Below, one piece after another: positions 11,290 through 22,393 of a stretch of 64,000 bases of DNA (position 1 is its first letter; every line of letters begins with the position of its first letter). The position numbers and the translations under genes are program-made. Below the pieces are notes generated by a model, which was not told where the DNA came from, made no database searches, and was given only the letters and a program-made list of their open reading frames with translations. The stretch comes from Phorcus lineatus (taxonomy: Eukaryota > Mollusca > Gastropoda > Trochida > Trochidae). The stretch covers positions 40,532,839-40,596,838 of the forward strand of contig OV121091.1 of the NCBI GenBank assembly GCA_921293015.1, given 5' to 3'.

Positions 11290-11410
11290 ATAGAATTCAT
11301 CGTTACCTCTCTCTTATTTGTAAACATTGCCAGAGCACAAGCACGGGAGACATCGACACAGGTCATATACAATATTATGAAGGGAGGCCGCATCTGTAAC
11401 GAGGCTTTAT
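11290..11410 (-). repeat. Left arm of an imperfect inverted repeat
   Basis: Read on the minus strand, this arm contains ATTGTATATGACCTGTGTCG, then ATGTCTCCCGTGCTTGTG, then AACGATGAATTCTATGTTGCTG. The arm at 11610-11730 carries nearly the same core on the plus strand. A 91-codon minus-strand frame (11172-11447) covers the arm, but no protein family is recognised. Confidence 0.7.
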
Positions 11411-11609
11411 AGCTCGATCTGGTCACTTCCGTCTTACGATGACGCAATGAAACTCGCTTTACACTAATTGGAATAAAGTAGCTCTAATTTAAAAGGTGAC
11501 ATACACGTAATTCCGCTTTTAAATTGGAGGTTGGTCATTCATAATTACGTTAGGAGTGATACTTACCGATGTCACTTTATGAGTGTGTTTAAAACAGCAC
11601 ATATATCGG

Positions 11610-11730
11610 AGCTTGATATGCCTACGTGATTAGCCTTGTTATATATTGTATATGACCTGTATCGATGTCTCCCGTGCTTGTGTGCCAGAGGGGGGAACCA
11701 TGAATCCGATGCTGTTCCATAAAAAGATCT
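11610..11730 (+). repeat. Right arm of an imperfect inverted repeat
   Basis: Its core, ATTGTATATGACCTGTATCG followed by ATGTCTCCCGTGCTTGTG and then AACCATGAATCCGATGCTGTT, is the inverted counterpart of the arm at 11290-11410. The central 45 bases are almost identical and the flanks more diverged. The spacer is about 200 bases. It could be a fold-back element or an inverted gene-fragment duplication. Confidence 0.7.
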
Positions 11731-13037
11731 AGTTTAAATGGTTTATCTTTCCATCCGTGTGTCGATTGAAGATAGCTTGTTGATTAGTTTGATAGACTTA
11801 GAGACCAGTATCGTCGATAAGCTGCTACAAATAAAATAGTCATCCGACAATTTCGGGTGCGCATCATGACACAGATTGATGTTTAATCAATTAATCGGAA
11901 ATAGATAAAATTTATTAGGCAAAAGGTTTACGTATAGACGGACGCCCTACTAAGCTACGGGATAGAATTTTCAGTACCACGCCAGATGTTGCATGCCTTT
12001 TTATTCATATTTATTTCGCTATATCAAATGCTACAAAATGTCCGCCTCAAAACCGAAAGTAGGAAAATTTACCCCTTTCGGAATGGAAAGATGTGATATT
12101 CGATTTATCATTATAACAACACTCATTTCAACGTATTGGATATGTGAATTACAATACCTCAGTGCCTCCATGTATAAGTACCAATGTGTAAATCTTAATT
12201 CAACCGAATCATCTAGAAACCTTGGAACCTAGTGTCCGCATACAGTCTGCGTGTCATCTGGATCCAATGGCCTGCTGACCCGACCGATAGTTACCTCCCT
12301 TGAATTTAAGTTGAACGTTGAAGTGGCTGTAAAATATTACTTGTCCACTTGGGTTTAGATTCACACAAACCCTTTACATTATCACGAGAAAGAATGCTTG
12401 TTTATCACGATAATTATTCGTTTTTTCTAGTTACTAGCATTTGTCTGTCCTGTCACTTGATCCCTACCTGACTGACAACCCTTGTGAACTGGTTCTCGTT
12501 AATGGAACATAGCTTCTTTGAGAGCTGGTACAATGAAAGAGAATAGTGGACCATTATTACAGATCTACACGTTCATCTTCTCCATTGGATGAAATGGGCT
12601 ACGCTCTGTAGAGAAACCAACACGGTTAACAAGGAAAGGGTTCATATGATTTTAATGAAAGATTTTTTTATATCAAATGAATAAACCTTTTATAATTGAT
12701 GGTTTGGTGAATAATGACAGTTTTCAGAGAAGTTATACAATAGATACGGTTGATGTAGGCTGCAAGTGTATCGATGAGATCAGTTGAAATAGATTTCCCT
12801 CATTTGTTAATCCTAAACCATTCTTTTGATGTTGTAAAATAAAAATTAAAAAAATTAATAAATTCAAGAAAACTGTTTTGTTCATAAATACACTTCGCAA
12901 ATTTTCCCAGTTACTGGAAATTACTTGTGTCCGTCAACCTATTAGAATGACGAACAAATCGATCCCTCTCTCTAGTGTTTTCTTTTGATATATCTTATTA
13001 TACAATTTTATAATATTTTCATTACAAATCCAACCAG
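11731..13037. other. Intergenic stretch, probable 3' flank of the Tctex1 gene
   Basis: No gene is recognised. The segment next to 13037 should contain the 3' UTR of the minus-strand Tctex1 gene; AATAAG-like and ATAAAA-like words occur on the minus strand within about 40 bases of the stop, but no canonical AATAAA is close. A mollusc-type AGTTACCTCCCTTG motif occurs near 12290. Confidence 0.4.
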
Positions 13038-13559
13038 TCATTCAAAGTAGACCCCATACACAAGAGCAACTGCATATAAAGACGAATTTTTGTACGTGAC
13101 ACACGCGTAGCTGTCAGTTTTAGAGTCCCATATGGAGCGGCTAGCAAGCTGGATATCTTGCTGAGTATTTTGACCTATCAGAACGTTGCATACAATTTTG
13201 TATCTTGGAAACTTCAAAGCCTTCGTCTCAAGACGTAAACGATCTGAGACGACCTGGGCTGTCGCTGCACACGTGGCCGAGTCGTATTTACAGTCCTGTA
13301 GCATGTCCTCAAGGACGTTCTTGACCAATTTCTCAACAGTTGTCGCAGAAAACTTCTGATCGTCTGCTGGCTGCATTCTGTAGGTGTTCTCAAGGACTTG
13401 TACGGGCGCTTCAGGTCTGATGCTCTTGTGGAGATTCAGAATTTCTGTGACTGATTTAGCGACTCCTCGGAATGACGACCGCTTCCGGCCGAGTCGTGAA
13501 GATGATGTCTCCATGGACGCATGCGCAATGGACACTCTCCGGCGGTCAACGTTTGCCAT
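13038..13559 (-). CDS. Tctex1-domain protein (dynein light chain Tctex-type, DYNLT5/TCTEX1D-like)
   Basis: This single exon encodes 173 residues from ATG 13559 to the stop at 13038. Residues 1-60 are basic, Ser-rich and probably disordered. Residues about 62-173 form a full Tctex1 fold: NTYRM, then a helix with VEKLVKNVLEDML, a second helix, then KFPRYKIVCNVLIGQ, SRSIWD, and the C-terminal FKNSSL-like YKNSSLYAVALVYGVYFE ending typical of the family. Known from the family: these proteins bind dynein intermediate chains or ciliary cargo as dimers. The length fits the TCTEX1D1/DYNLT5 group, but the exact orthologue cannot be fixed by eye. A frame extends eight codons upstream to a GTG, but ATG is used; the upstream TGTGTTTCAG could be an acceptor joining a 5' UTR exon. 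The lack of introns in the coding part could mean natural organisation or a retrocopy. Confidence 0.88.
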   Translation of the reverse strand: MANVDRRRVSIAHASMETSSSRLGRKRSSFRGVAKSVTEILNLHKSIRPEAPVQVLENTYRMQPADDQKFSATTVEKLVKNVLEDMLQDCKYDSATCAATAQVVSDRLRLETKALKFPRYKIVCNVLIGQNTQQDIQLASRSIWDSKTDSYACVTYKNSSLYAVALVYGVYFE

Positions 13560-16500
13560 TATTCTTGTTTTTTTCTGAAACACATAGCGGATTTTGGAAC
13601 TGTGTTCAACGTTACGTGAGGTTTATCATTTTGGCAAGGTACCGAATTGTTAATATTCTAAAAACACTCTCTTCTTTTCCGTTCTCAAGGGCAACACCTT
13701 TAAATTATACGCAAAAAATACTTATAAAATCAAATGACACACTTACACAATGATAACTTTGACCCATTGTTTATTTTGATTCATCTAATTTATCTGGTTT
13801 CAAGCCATATTTGACGATATGACACATCACTAGGTTTAAATCTTCCCGTAGGAAAAGATAGTAATTTCTTCATTAAAAGCCAGTATTTATATGCTTGAAT
13901 AAACATACAATAATAAAGTTTCCGTTTTATAACAATAAGTTATAGATCAGATAATTTTTTCTTAGACGCTCAGAAAAGAACTTCTGAAGAAAGAAGAAGC
14001 CATAACCGACGTTGTCATGATTTTCAAGCTATATTTTAGAAACATTAGGTTAACAATCATTTATCTGACGCAAATATACAATTTCGATAATTAAAATTAC
14101 ATGTGCATATATTGTATGTGTATATATGTACATCTGTTTCCTTATGTCAAAGGTAAAACAAGAGAAATATTCACCTTTCGATCGCGTGAAGATTTGTCAG
14201 TCAAGAGAACCCTCTTCGACCTGGACGTCGCTTTAGGAGCTCCGTCTCACGGGTATTACCGGAACTACCAAGGTCCAACCTATAAATACCTGTAAACGAA
14301 TGAGAAACCTTAATCCCCGCTCAGTCCTTCAGCAGATTACCAAACGGCATTACGACTTCTTACCTAAATCGATAAACATTGCTTATTGGCATTAGCCTTC
14401 CTTAAAGAAAGGTCTTATTGAATGGCTTAGGTTGAATGTTCTGATATTGATATATTGTCAGGATCGGCGATAGTTTAAGGTATACATACGTAATATTATA
14501 TTTATAAAGCCAAGCCTTTAAACCTAAGTAAACTCAATCCTGGATTATAAGTAATGTATTAGGCCCTTACCATAATTGCTTGTAGTGTGCCCATGGTAAA
14601 TTGTTGTTTTATGTTTGTCTTATGTCATATATATGTGATAACACTTTTACGAGTTATTTGACACAAACAGGTCAATGGCATTGATTACAAGTAACGTACA
14701 ACGTTCTCTAGAACGTACGCGCTTGAGTAATGGTATCACAAAATTTAAATTTTTAACTTCTTTGTTGGAAGTTCGAAGTTGGAAGTCAATTAAGGACAGG
14801 TATATATGGATAAAACGTCTGTATTCCAAGGTCACGGCATGACATTTTATGTTCATAACAAGACGAATTCCACAAAACTTAGTGAAAACATGACATGGAT
14901 ACATGGATATTTTCTCAGAAAACATGCTTACCTTTTAAAGAACCCTCCCCAATGAAACCTGTACCTAGTCTGTTCTACACGGACAACGCTAATCACCATT
15001 GCTGAACGGTTCTTACAATGTGTTTCTATATAAACTCCCATGTACAGAAGATCTATTTCATGCTATTTCAACTGACCATTGTGTTAAGTATACGAAGCGA
15101 AACTGTGCAACATCAATGGCCTCGGTAATCGTAATTAATGCCGTGGTATTGTACTTGGGGTATGTGTAAATGTATGTATTTTGATTGTTCGAGTATTGTA
15201 AACACTGTTTGTAATGTAAAATCGATATCCAATAATATATCAATTAAAATGAGGTTTCTGTGGCTTTGTCAAAACGTGTTTCGAGTATTTATTTTACACT
15301 GATCAATCGGTTTAACTTTCTTATAAATACGTTTGATTTATTCTAAAAAGAATATATTTTTACTTATAAAATATTTAGGAAAGTATAATAATTTGAAATT
15401 TTACTTCAAGATGAGTTATACTTACTTTGTTATGAAAATTGCACTAATGTGTATATGAGAGATTATCGCTTATCCTGTTTGATGCATAATATGTCGGTTA
15501 GATACATATCGCATGGATTAATATATGATATTGATTACCGTACCGATATGCAACCCCGTGACATTGACTAATAACCTTTAACCAGATTAAAATATCGAAT
15601 ATTAAACCTTGCCGGTATCAACTTTACACCTTTAGAACATACATTTCCATGATAAATTGAGCACCTTAACAGCATGTACACGAACATTTAACCTGTTCGA
15701 TATTAAAACAATTTACCTTTAACCTCAATCTTTCTGTGATGATATAACATTCTCAACTTTGTCAAAATCAAATATCAAAAATTAAAAATTGTAAGAACTA
15801 TCACCAACACTAAACCTTATTTTTTCTTTGTTATATTTCGTTGTACATATTCTTATCTTTTAAATAGGAATTTGACAGAACTTACAGTGTCATCTTCACT
15901 AAATAGGAAATGTTCACAAACATAATAACTACACGATTCTTCATGTGTTAGAGGTTAGATAGTGTAATGTAGAATAATATTAAAGTTTCTGAATTCCTGT
16001 GTTGTATCACACGTGTCTGATAAATGTAAATATTCAAAAGTTGATAGTTGGTAATCGTAACTTATTTGGGTGATCTATAAACTTGTTAAAGAATAATAAT
16101 AAAACAAGAGTTTTTTGTCTTTTATATTTTGTCTTTCAATCAAGAAGTATTCGTAAAATCATTTGATTGAAAGAGAGATTGAAAGAGAGAGAGACTTGAT
16201 GTAAATGTTTTGCAATTGTCATTAATGCATAACGTTAGCTAGCATCAGTGAACCGAATTTTCTTAGACAGGTTACTGTTATCACGAGATCGCTGGTTATG
16301 TTAATAATTTTTTGTCGAATTTCGTTTAATTATATAACCAAACAAAGTGTCATGTAAGGGTTTCTATATGTTGTTTGTTATTGGTTTGGTCCTCCTGTTG
16401 TTTACTACTTCATTCCTCGAAATGAAAAATGGGAAACTGAAGATTTGTTGGTTAAAGAAATGGTTCACGATTCATTCATGCCTTCCATTTCTTTTTTATT

Positions 16501-19500
16501 GATTCGTTTCAATAAATTTGATTTCTTATCTTTTTCAAGGCAACAGGCAAAATGAACATGTCTTTTACAAAATATAGATGGTTGATTTGATTTAAACATA
16601 TTTTATTCATTGAAGAAAAGGATTAGGTACAAGTTATCCAACTTAGGTAACCTTCTCCCAAGTATTTACAAAAGCAAGTTACATAAAAACATATATGTAA
16701 CAAGGAAAGTGATATATTACAGAAATAGTATAGTAAGAAATACACAAATTAACACAATGTACATACTGCAGTCAGAAGAATCGCTTACTGTTTGATGTGT
16801 ATTGTTGGACTGCTTTGGAGATGGTCTGATTGTGCAGATCTGATACGTTCTTACTGCCATTTAGAAGTAAATCTAAATTTACATCATTATCTTTCACATA
16901 CAGTTTTAACACGTTGAACATTATTCGTCTCTGTTAGTCTATAGATGGTTAACATTGTATACACCATACAGATTTAAGTAACATTATTTGCTTGGAAGCA
17001 AAAAATAAAAATTAGTTTATCCAATCTTCGAGTTGGGTATTTGATGTGTTCCCATGTGTTAGATATTTGATTAGATTATATGCCTTCCTAGTATACTCGT
17101 AGTTCAGCAAGTCTAGATTGACTGCATACAAAAGACTGCATATGAAATCTAAATCTAGAAGAAAAGAAGATTATTTGAATGAAGGAACAGTAACGTATCA
17201 AAATATTCCATGGACCAATGTTTAGTCTAGTAGTTCAGCTTCATATCGTATATCAACCGTAGGAATGTTTGATTGGAAGTAAGAAAACATGTATGGTCTT
17301 TAATGTTCATGTTTGTTTGTATGTCCACTGTATAATGAAAGTATTTTGGTTAATTGCTATATGTACTTACTGATGAGGAAATGTTGATTAACTGATGTAC
17401 TCTCCCTATATATGTGTGTGGGGAAATTGAGCAACACAGCGTAGTTAATACCGCATACATGAGCGGGTTCCATCTTTTTTTAACTTGATTAAGATAATTA
17501 AAATAAACCACACATGCCTTTACAAAACCACTTGACTGTTCTACTGAACGATGTTAGTTATATTCACTGTTCTTAATCATCATTAGAAGAAACAACTTGT
17601 ATTTATTTCCACAGAATATCGTCTCTTATGAACTTTGTTACCCGTCTAGATCGTTCCTTTAGTCTGCGTAGGTTTTTACAAAACCACACACCGTTTTCCC
17701 AATACCTGGCATATTTACCTTTATTCAGATAACGATGTACTTTACTTATATCGATGCACCTTTTTTACGCAAAGGCCAAACCGACCTACTACGAGATACT
17801 CGATAATTAAAGTGGATAAGGTACAGACATGATGAGTTTCCAACTCTACATGTTCATTCCGTCATTAAATAGTTGGTCGACTCAAGTGCACCCCAAAGTC
17901 ACGCTCATTCAAATGATACAGATGTGTTGTTTAGCCCACCCGGACATGCACCTTTCAAAACGGCGATAGGCGGGGGAATGCTACATATACAATATAGTGA
18001 ACAAGGAGTGATAACACTACTGACTGATTTCAAGTATTTATTCAATGGTTATACAAATGTACAAAATATTATGCAACAATACACAGTAATATACACAGAA
18101 GTATTTACAAAAGTAGGACAACACATCAAATATACGAACCGTAACATAATTCAATAAATAGTAAGACCACCGCAGAATGTATTACCACAGTAAAACCTCA
18201 TCACAAACATTTAAACATACTCAACGATCCCGCCAAGCAAACGAAATCTATTCTGGTATGTGGTCGTTTCCTTTGGAACACTTGGCAATGGCCACGCCAC
18301 CTGCAACGAATTAAGGGCGATAACTCTGAATTACCATTTCCTTATGCCGACAACCGGAAACTACCGGAAACCACCGGAATTCAACATTTGTATTGTGTTG
18401 CCGGCTTTCTGGTGACCACATGTCTCGCCTGCCTGAACTTAATAAGTATAAATATGTTTCAACAATACACATGGAATTCTATTTACAAGTCTCTTAAGTA
18501 AAATTAGGATACAGATATGTACACGCGGATTGGAACAGAATTTATCTAGGAATTTGTATCTTGCATAATAGGGAAAGCAGTTAACTTAATAATATCATAG
18601 AAGTATTAAATGTTCTCTGTGTATCCCTTTAAAAACTTACTGTAATCAGTTTGGAACCTCCCTTGCGAAGTCATATTTGTGTTTCTACAAACACTGGGTC
18701 AACGCGAATTTGGGCTGCCAATTATTTCCTAATGTTTACAGCAAATCAGAACTTCTTGTATGTTATTCTAAGTCCATGCGATTTAAAAATTAAAGTAACT
18801 GCTCGGTTTAATATTTGCAAAGAAATGGAAGAGTAGAAATATAAGGTAATGTTCTCTTATATAATTTGATATTATTTAGGAGGTCATCTCTTTGGCATTC
18901 ACAACAATCGTAACCCTATGGCAAGTTGTAAACCAGTACAAACATAGCGGTTACGGTTGACCTTCAGCTCTAAAAGCGTTGTACCACCTGCATTACATTA
19001 CAATGTATTGCCATTTGTATTGTCCATATGAATATTATATTATCTATATAAGCAACCTAAGAGGCCTTTCCGATGATGCCATGTATATTAAAGTACATGA
19101 AAAACTGACATGAACACAACCATGTACAAAATATTTACACAACATTAAATACTCAATTCCAGACCTACACAGCAAACTTAACTGAACATCTCAGTCAGAT
19201 TAGTATTTGAACTTAACATATTTCATGAATGACCCCTTAAACCCCGAAATAGTATTATTATCGAGCTGCATACTGGAGTTGAGCATTCCAACGAATGTAT
19301 GGGTCCCCCTTCCGGACATCAATACATCCTAAAAACAATCATGTCGATATATACATCACCAAATACTAATATAACTATTTGCATGAGTGAAACGAAACAG
19401 GACCTATTTGGACGCTTAAATTTTCCTTCAGCAAAGAATATCGATAACGGAAACTACATTAGAGCTAAATGTTTTTACACTAAAGTCAATGAAGAGCCAC

Positions 19501-19777
19501 CGTAGTTTCAAATACGATCCCTCTTTACAATTTTGTCTTTATCATATTTGGAATGGATGGATCTTTATAATGATATCAAAAGATCATAATTGAGTAAAGG
19601 GTTCACACGTCACCCATCTTTGGTCCTTCGCTAAAAATATTGACCGAGGATAGACAAAGTTACTAAACGCCGAGGACCTTGCAGCCAGTGTAGGCAACAG
19701 TGGAAGGACTAAGGTGTTGCAATTGCACCCTGTGGAAGCACAGTCTGTCAATGTTCACGTGATCACAACTACCGTCT
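13560..19777. other. Long intergenic region without a supported gene
   Basis: About 6 kb of AT-rich DNA. Small open frames are present. One on the plus strand near 14146-14297 has protein-like composition but no family match. Near 18340-18385 is a cluster of CCGGAAA motifs beside a TTAAGGGCGATAACTCT block, a motif I associate with mollusc repeats. No RNA gene was recognised. Confidence 0.45.
16160..16197 (+). repeat. GAAAGAGA-rich simple repeat
   Basis: Short imperfect run of GAAAGAGA and GAGAGA units. Low complexity only. Confidence 0.6.
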
Positions 19778-20442
19778 TCAGAAGAGGGTGATGCCGTGAG
19801 GATTGTCTCTCGTTGAAAGAATTCGGAAGAGTTTGATCTTATTGTAGTACAAACCCTTGTTCTTCCTGAGTCTGCGCAATCTCCTCATCCTCCTCTTCCG
19901 GCTCTCGTCATCACCCTGGTCGTTCTGTGCTTCCTCATTACTTCTGAAACTCGTCTTTCTCAGCTTCAGCTCTGCGTACGGTCCTGTGTGGTTGTGCTTC
20001 CTACCCTTCCTCCTCCGTCCTTTCCTCCCCTTCCTCCCTTTCCTTCCCTTGCGATGCTTCCTTCGCAGTCTCTTCTGTTGCTTAATCATTGATTCGTCCA
20101 GGCTTTCCTCTGCACCCTCCTTGAGCTCCAGAGCTTGGTTCAAGTCCTCCTTCTTCATCTGGATAGACAGGGGTGCGGGATGGTGGAGAAGAGTGGGGGT
20201 CTTCAGAGGCGGGGCCGGGATGCTTACGATGGCGTTGGAAGTCACCGAGGGCTCTGCAGTGGAGTTGCTAGGGATACAAACTCGTTGGCATTCCTCCTCG
20301 TTACGGAAGTTGTTCAGGTTGCCATCGCAACCGCCGAAAGTGAACCATGAGCACTTGCCAGCGTGAACGTTGAAGTACCACCTCCTGAAGCGGGCGTGGC
20401 ATCGACCTGGGGCTGGGGGCAGCTCACACACCTTTGACTTCA
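19778..20442 (-). CDS. Secreted Kunitz protein, exon 4: Kunitz domain and polybasic tail
   Basis: The exon starts at 20442 after an acceptor (TTGTGTTACAG) in phase 1, matching the one-base overhang of the exon ending at 20744, and ends at TGA 19780-19778. In the 295-residue protein, residues 80-130 form a perfect Kunitz/BPTI spacing: Cys 80, 89, 105, 113, 126, 130 (C-x8-C-x15-C-x7-C-x12-C-x3-C), with WFTFGGC and GN-N-F core residues. The P1 position after the second Cys is His, whereas trypsin-type inhibitors have Lys or Arg, so target or activity is uncertain. A Ser/Pro-rich linker follows, then a polybasic stretch at about 198-223 (repeated KGRK, GRRRK) and a second at about 256-270 (RKRRMRRLRR). 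The tail could bind heparan sulfate, acidic matrix or mineral, as the basic tail of TFPI binds heparin; that role is inference. Furin-like sites are visible. Confidence 0.92.
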
Positions 20443-20743
20443 CTGTAACACAACAGAGTTTTGACTTTAGGTGCCAGTTTTTGAATTGAACTTGAGTTTA
20501 TGGAATTGAATAAAGTGTGAATGGCTTTTTAACTGTTGATATATTCATAACATCATGTTTTGAGAATGTTTGAGAAAATAACTAAATTTTTAACATTGTG
20601 TGGCACAATAAACAACTGCATACCGAAAGTTTGGGGCCTACCGTAAACTGTCCTTAGACTATGTTATCCATGTTTGGTCATGATTACATCTTACTAGCAA
20701 CTGACATGTAGTGTTCAGGTTATGTTACAGAAATTGTACTCAC

Positions 20744-20849
20744 GTGGGATTTTATGTTCGCGCACACAGACCGGAAATGACATTTTCCTGGGCCAGACGA
20801 GATGCTGAATTACGCAGATCTTGGTCGCCGGGCACACCTTCCTGTAGGC
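20744..20849 (-). CDS. Secreted Kunitz protein, exon 3: small cysteine module
   Basis: 106 bases between an ATTTTCAG acceptor (ending 20850) and a perfect donor (CCCAC-GTGAGT, intron from 20743). It enters in phase 0 and leaves one base, which completes a Leu codon with exon 4. It encodes residues 40-74, beginning AYRKVCPATKICVIQ and containing WPRKMSFPVCV. With Cys38 from exon 2 the spacing is C-x6-C-x5-C-x15-C. The CP....C...PVCV pattern loosely recalls short cysteine modules that sit next to Kunitz domains in invertebrate secreted proteins, but two cysteines of those modules appear to be absent. No firm family assignment. Confidence 0.85.
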
Positions 20850-21360
20850 CTGAAAATTATTAAATTTCCACATTACAAACATATTCGGAACTCAAATACC
20901 GAAGAACTATGACGTGAAGTGGAAACCTGATTAGCAAACTTTTCAAGAGTTATAACCCAAATTGCTTGTAAAACGATATTTGCAATGTTTCATCAAAATT
21001 ACTTTTACATAAAGTACCAATGCACAACGAGTTGAAATATAATGCGTACTGATAAATGCTGCAATGGCAAACTAATAGCAGAGGTAACTACTGGTATTAA
21101 TTGCTTACAAAATGTAAACCTTCGAGTTGAATGAGACAAAAGAGAAACGTATGGTTATACCCTTTGCGTCAAGATTCATTATTTTCCTACCGAATCAATT
21201 TTTAATAATACCTTCTCAATCTGACTGATGACAGAAACTGAGGCCTTGAAGAAGAATGCGACTACGGTTGACAAGAAAAAAAAGAACCTAACGTAATATA
21301 TTTCTGCAGTTATCGATTTACACTGGCAAATACGTAAAATACACAGAAGCGTCGGTTTTT

Positions 21361-21440
21361 GACAACTGGATAACATGACGTTATCACCCAAAGGTTTACG
21401 GTTCGGGTTCGAATCCCGTAACGGACACGGTCCAAGAGGC
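21361..21440 (+). other. tRNA-like B-box remnant in a Kunitz intron
   Basis: The segment contains CGGGTTCGAATCCCG, which forms a T-arm-like stem-loop and matches the RNA polymerase III B box (GGTTCGANTCC). I found no matching acceptor-stem 5' half or intact cloverleaf, so this is at best a tRNA-derived or SINE remnant. Confidence 0.3.
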
Positions 21441-21646
21441 TAAATGCTACATTTGTCTAATTCATCTTTGTCAACTTAAGCAAATGGATGACGTTTCGAG
21501 GTCCATTCTGTCGCCATTCTTCCGACTCTCATCTACCCATAAATCCTTCATTCGCGGTGCTTTCATAAAGAAAGTGATGATGGCTGATAGTTGTAAAGAA
21601 CTTAAGGAAGTACTAAAGTGGGGCATGGCAGTTCTACACGACAGTG

Positions 21647-21682
21647 TTGATGATGACGATGATGACGACGATGAGGATGTTA
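21647..21682 (+). repeat. GATGAC/GATGAT microsatellite
   Basis: Imperfect run of GATGAC-type triplets inside the Kunitz intron. The acidic run it creates in a 75-codon frame is a by-product. Confidence 0.7.
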
Positions 21683-22318
21683 GGTTAAAAGGTGACGAAG
21701 GAAGTAATTAAAGGACTATATTTTACTGCCTGGTTATGAGCGGAGAGACTGGTGGTGTCACTTAAAATCGCAACCCGAGAAGATTGATAGACTAGACTAC
21801 CATCTCGCACGCACATTCACGTTACTGGTAGACCGACATTCCTTCCATGGACGTTAGGGTCTTACTAGTACAGGACATGAAGACATGCTTCGGGGAAAAT
21901 GTGTACCAACTCTCTCCTCACGAGGTTTTGGAGATATTTTTTAACTTTATAACGATAACATAAAACAAAAACATATAAATATCTGCTTTGAAATCTAAGT
22001 TTTTATGTTTCGGATACGAAGATTTAGTTCATTTCGTATTATTTCAAGAAATCCTTATTTTGAAAATTTAAACTATACATGGTACAATATCATAAAAACG
22101 AGTTATATCTTTGTTATGACATTTCAAATAATACAATATGATGAATTAAATAGCAAATTAGCAAAAATATTACTTTACATTCCATGTTATTCAGTTAATC
22201 GAAGGTTTCAGCGGAGGATGCATATCTAAATCAAAACTATTTACCCTTTTTGTTGATATGATGCTGAATAATGGTGTATATATTTACATGAAATGGATTC
22301 AAATATTATCGTTCTTAC

Positions 22319-22393
22319 CTTACACAGCCTCTCTGCTTCCACGCCATAGGAGAACTCTTTGCTGGCGTGGTAGGGCGTGGTGAAGCCGCTTAC
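22319..22393 (-). CDS. Secreted Kunitz protein, exon 2
   Basis: 75 bases (25 codons, phase 0 to phase 0) between a TTTTTATTTCAG acceptor ending at 22394 and a donor (TGTAAG-GTAAGA, intron from 22318). It encodes residues 15-39: VSGFTTPYHASKEF, then SYGVEAERLCK. The first residues finish the signal peptide begun in exon 1, with a plausible cleavage after VSG. Cys38 joins the small cysteine module of exon 3. The exon itself starts with GTAAGC, so the acceptor junction reads CAG-GTAAGC and also resembles a donor. Confidence 0.85.

Noticed and set aside
11172..11447. Minus-strand 91-codon frame
   Set aside because: No family match; it is better explained by one arm of the inverted repeat.
19857..20366. 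Long plus-strand frame of 169 codons opposite the Kunitz exon
   Set aside because: It is antisense to the Arg/Lys-rich tail; its Leu/Phe/Pro-rich composition is the mirror of that tail, and the minus strand shows perfect Kunitz spacing and splice sites.
21361..21440. Intact tRNA gene
   Set aside because: Only the T-arm/B-box part is present; the acceptor stem and a credible D-arm could not be paired.
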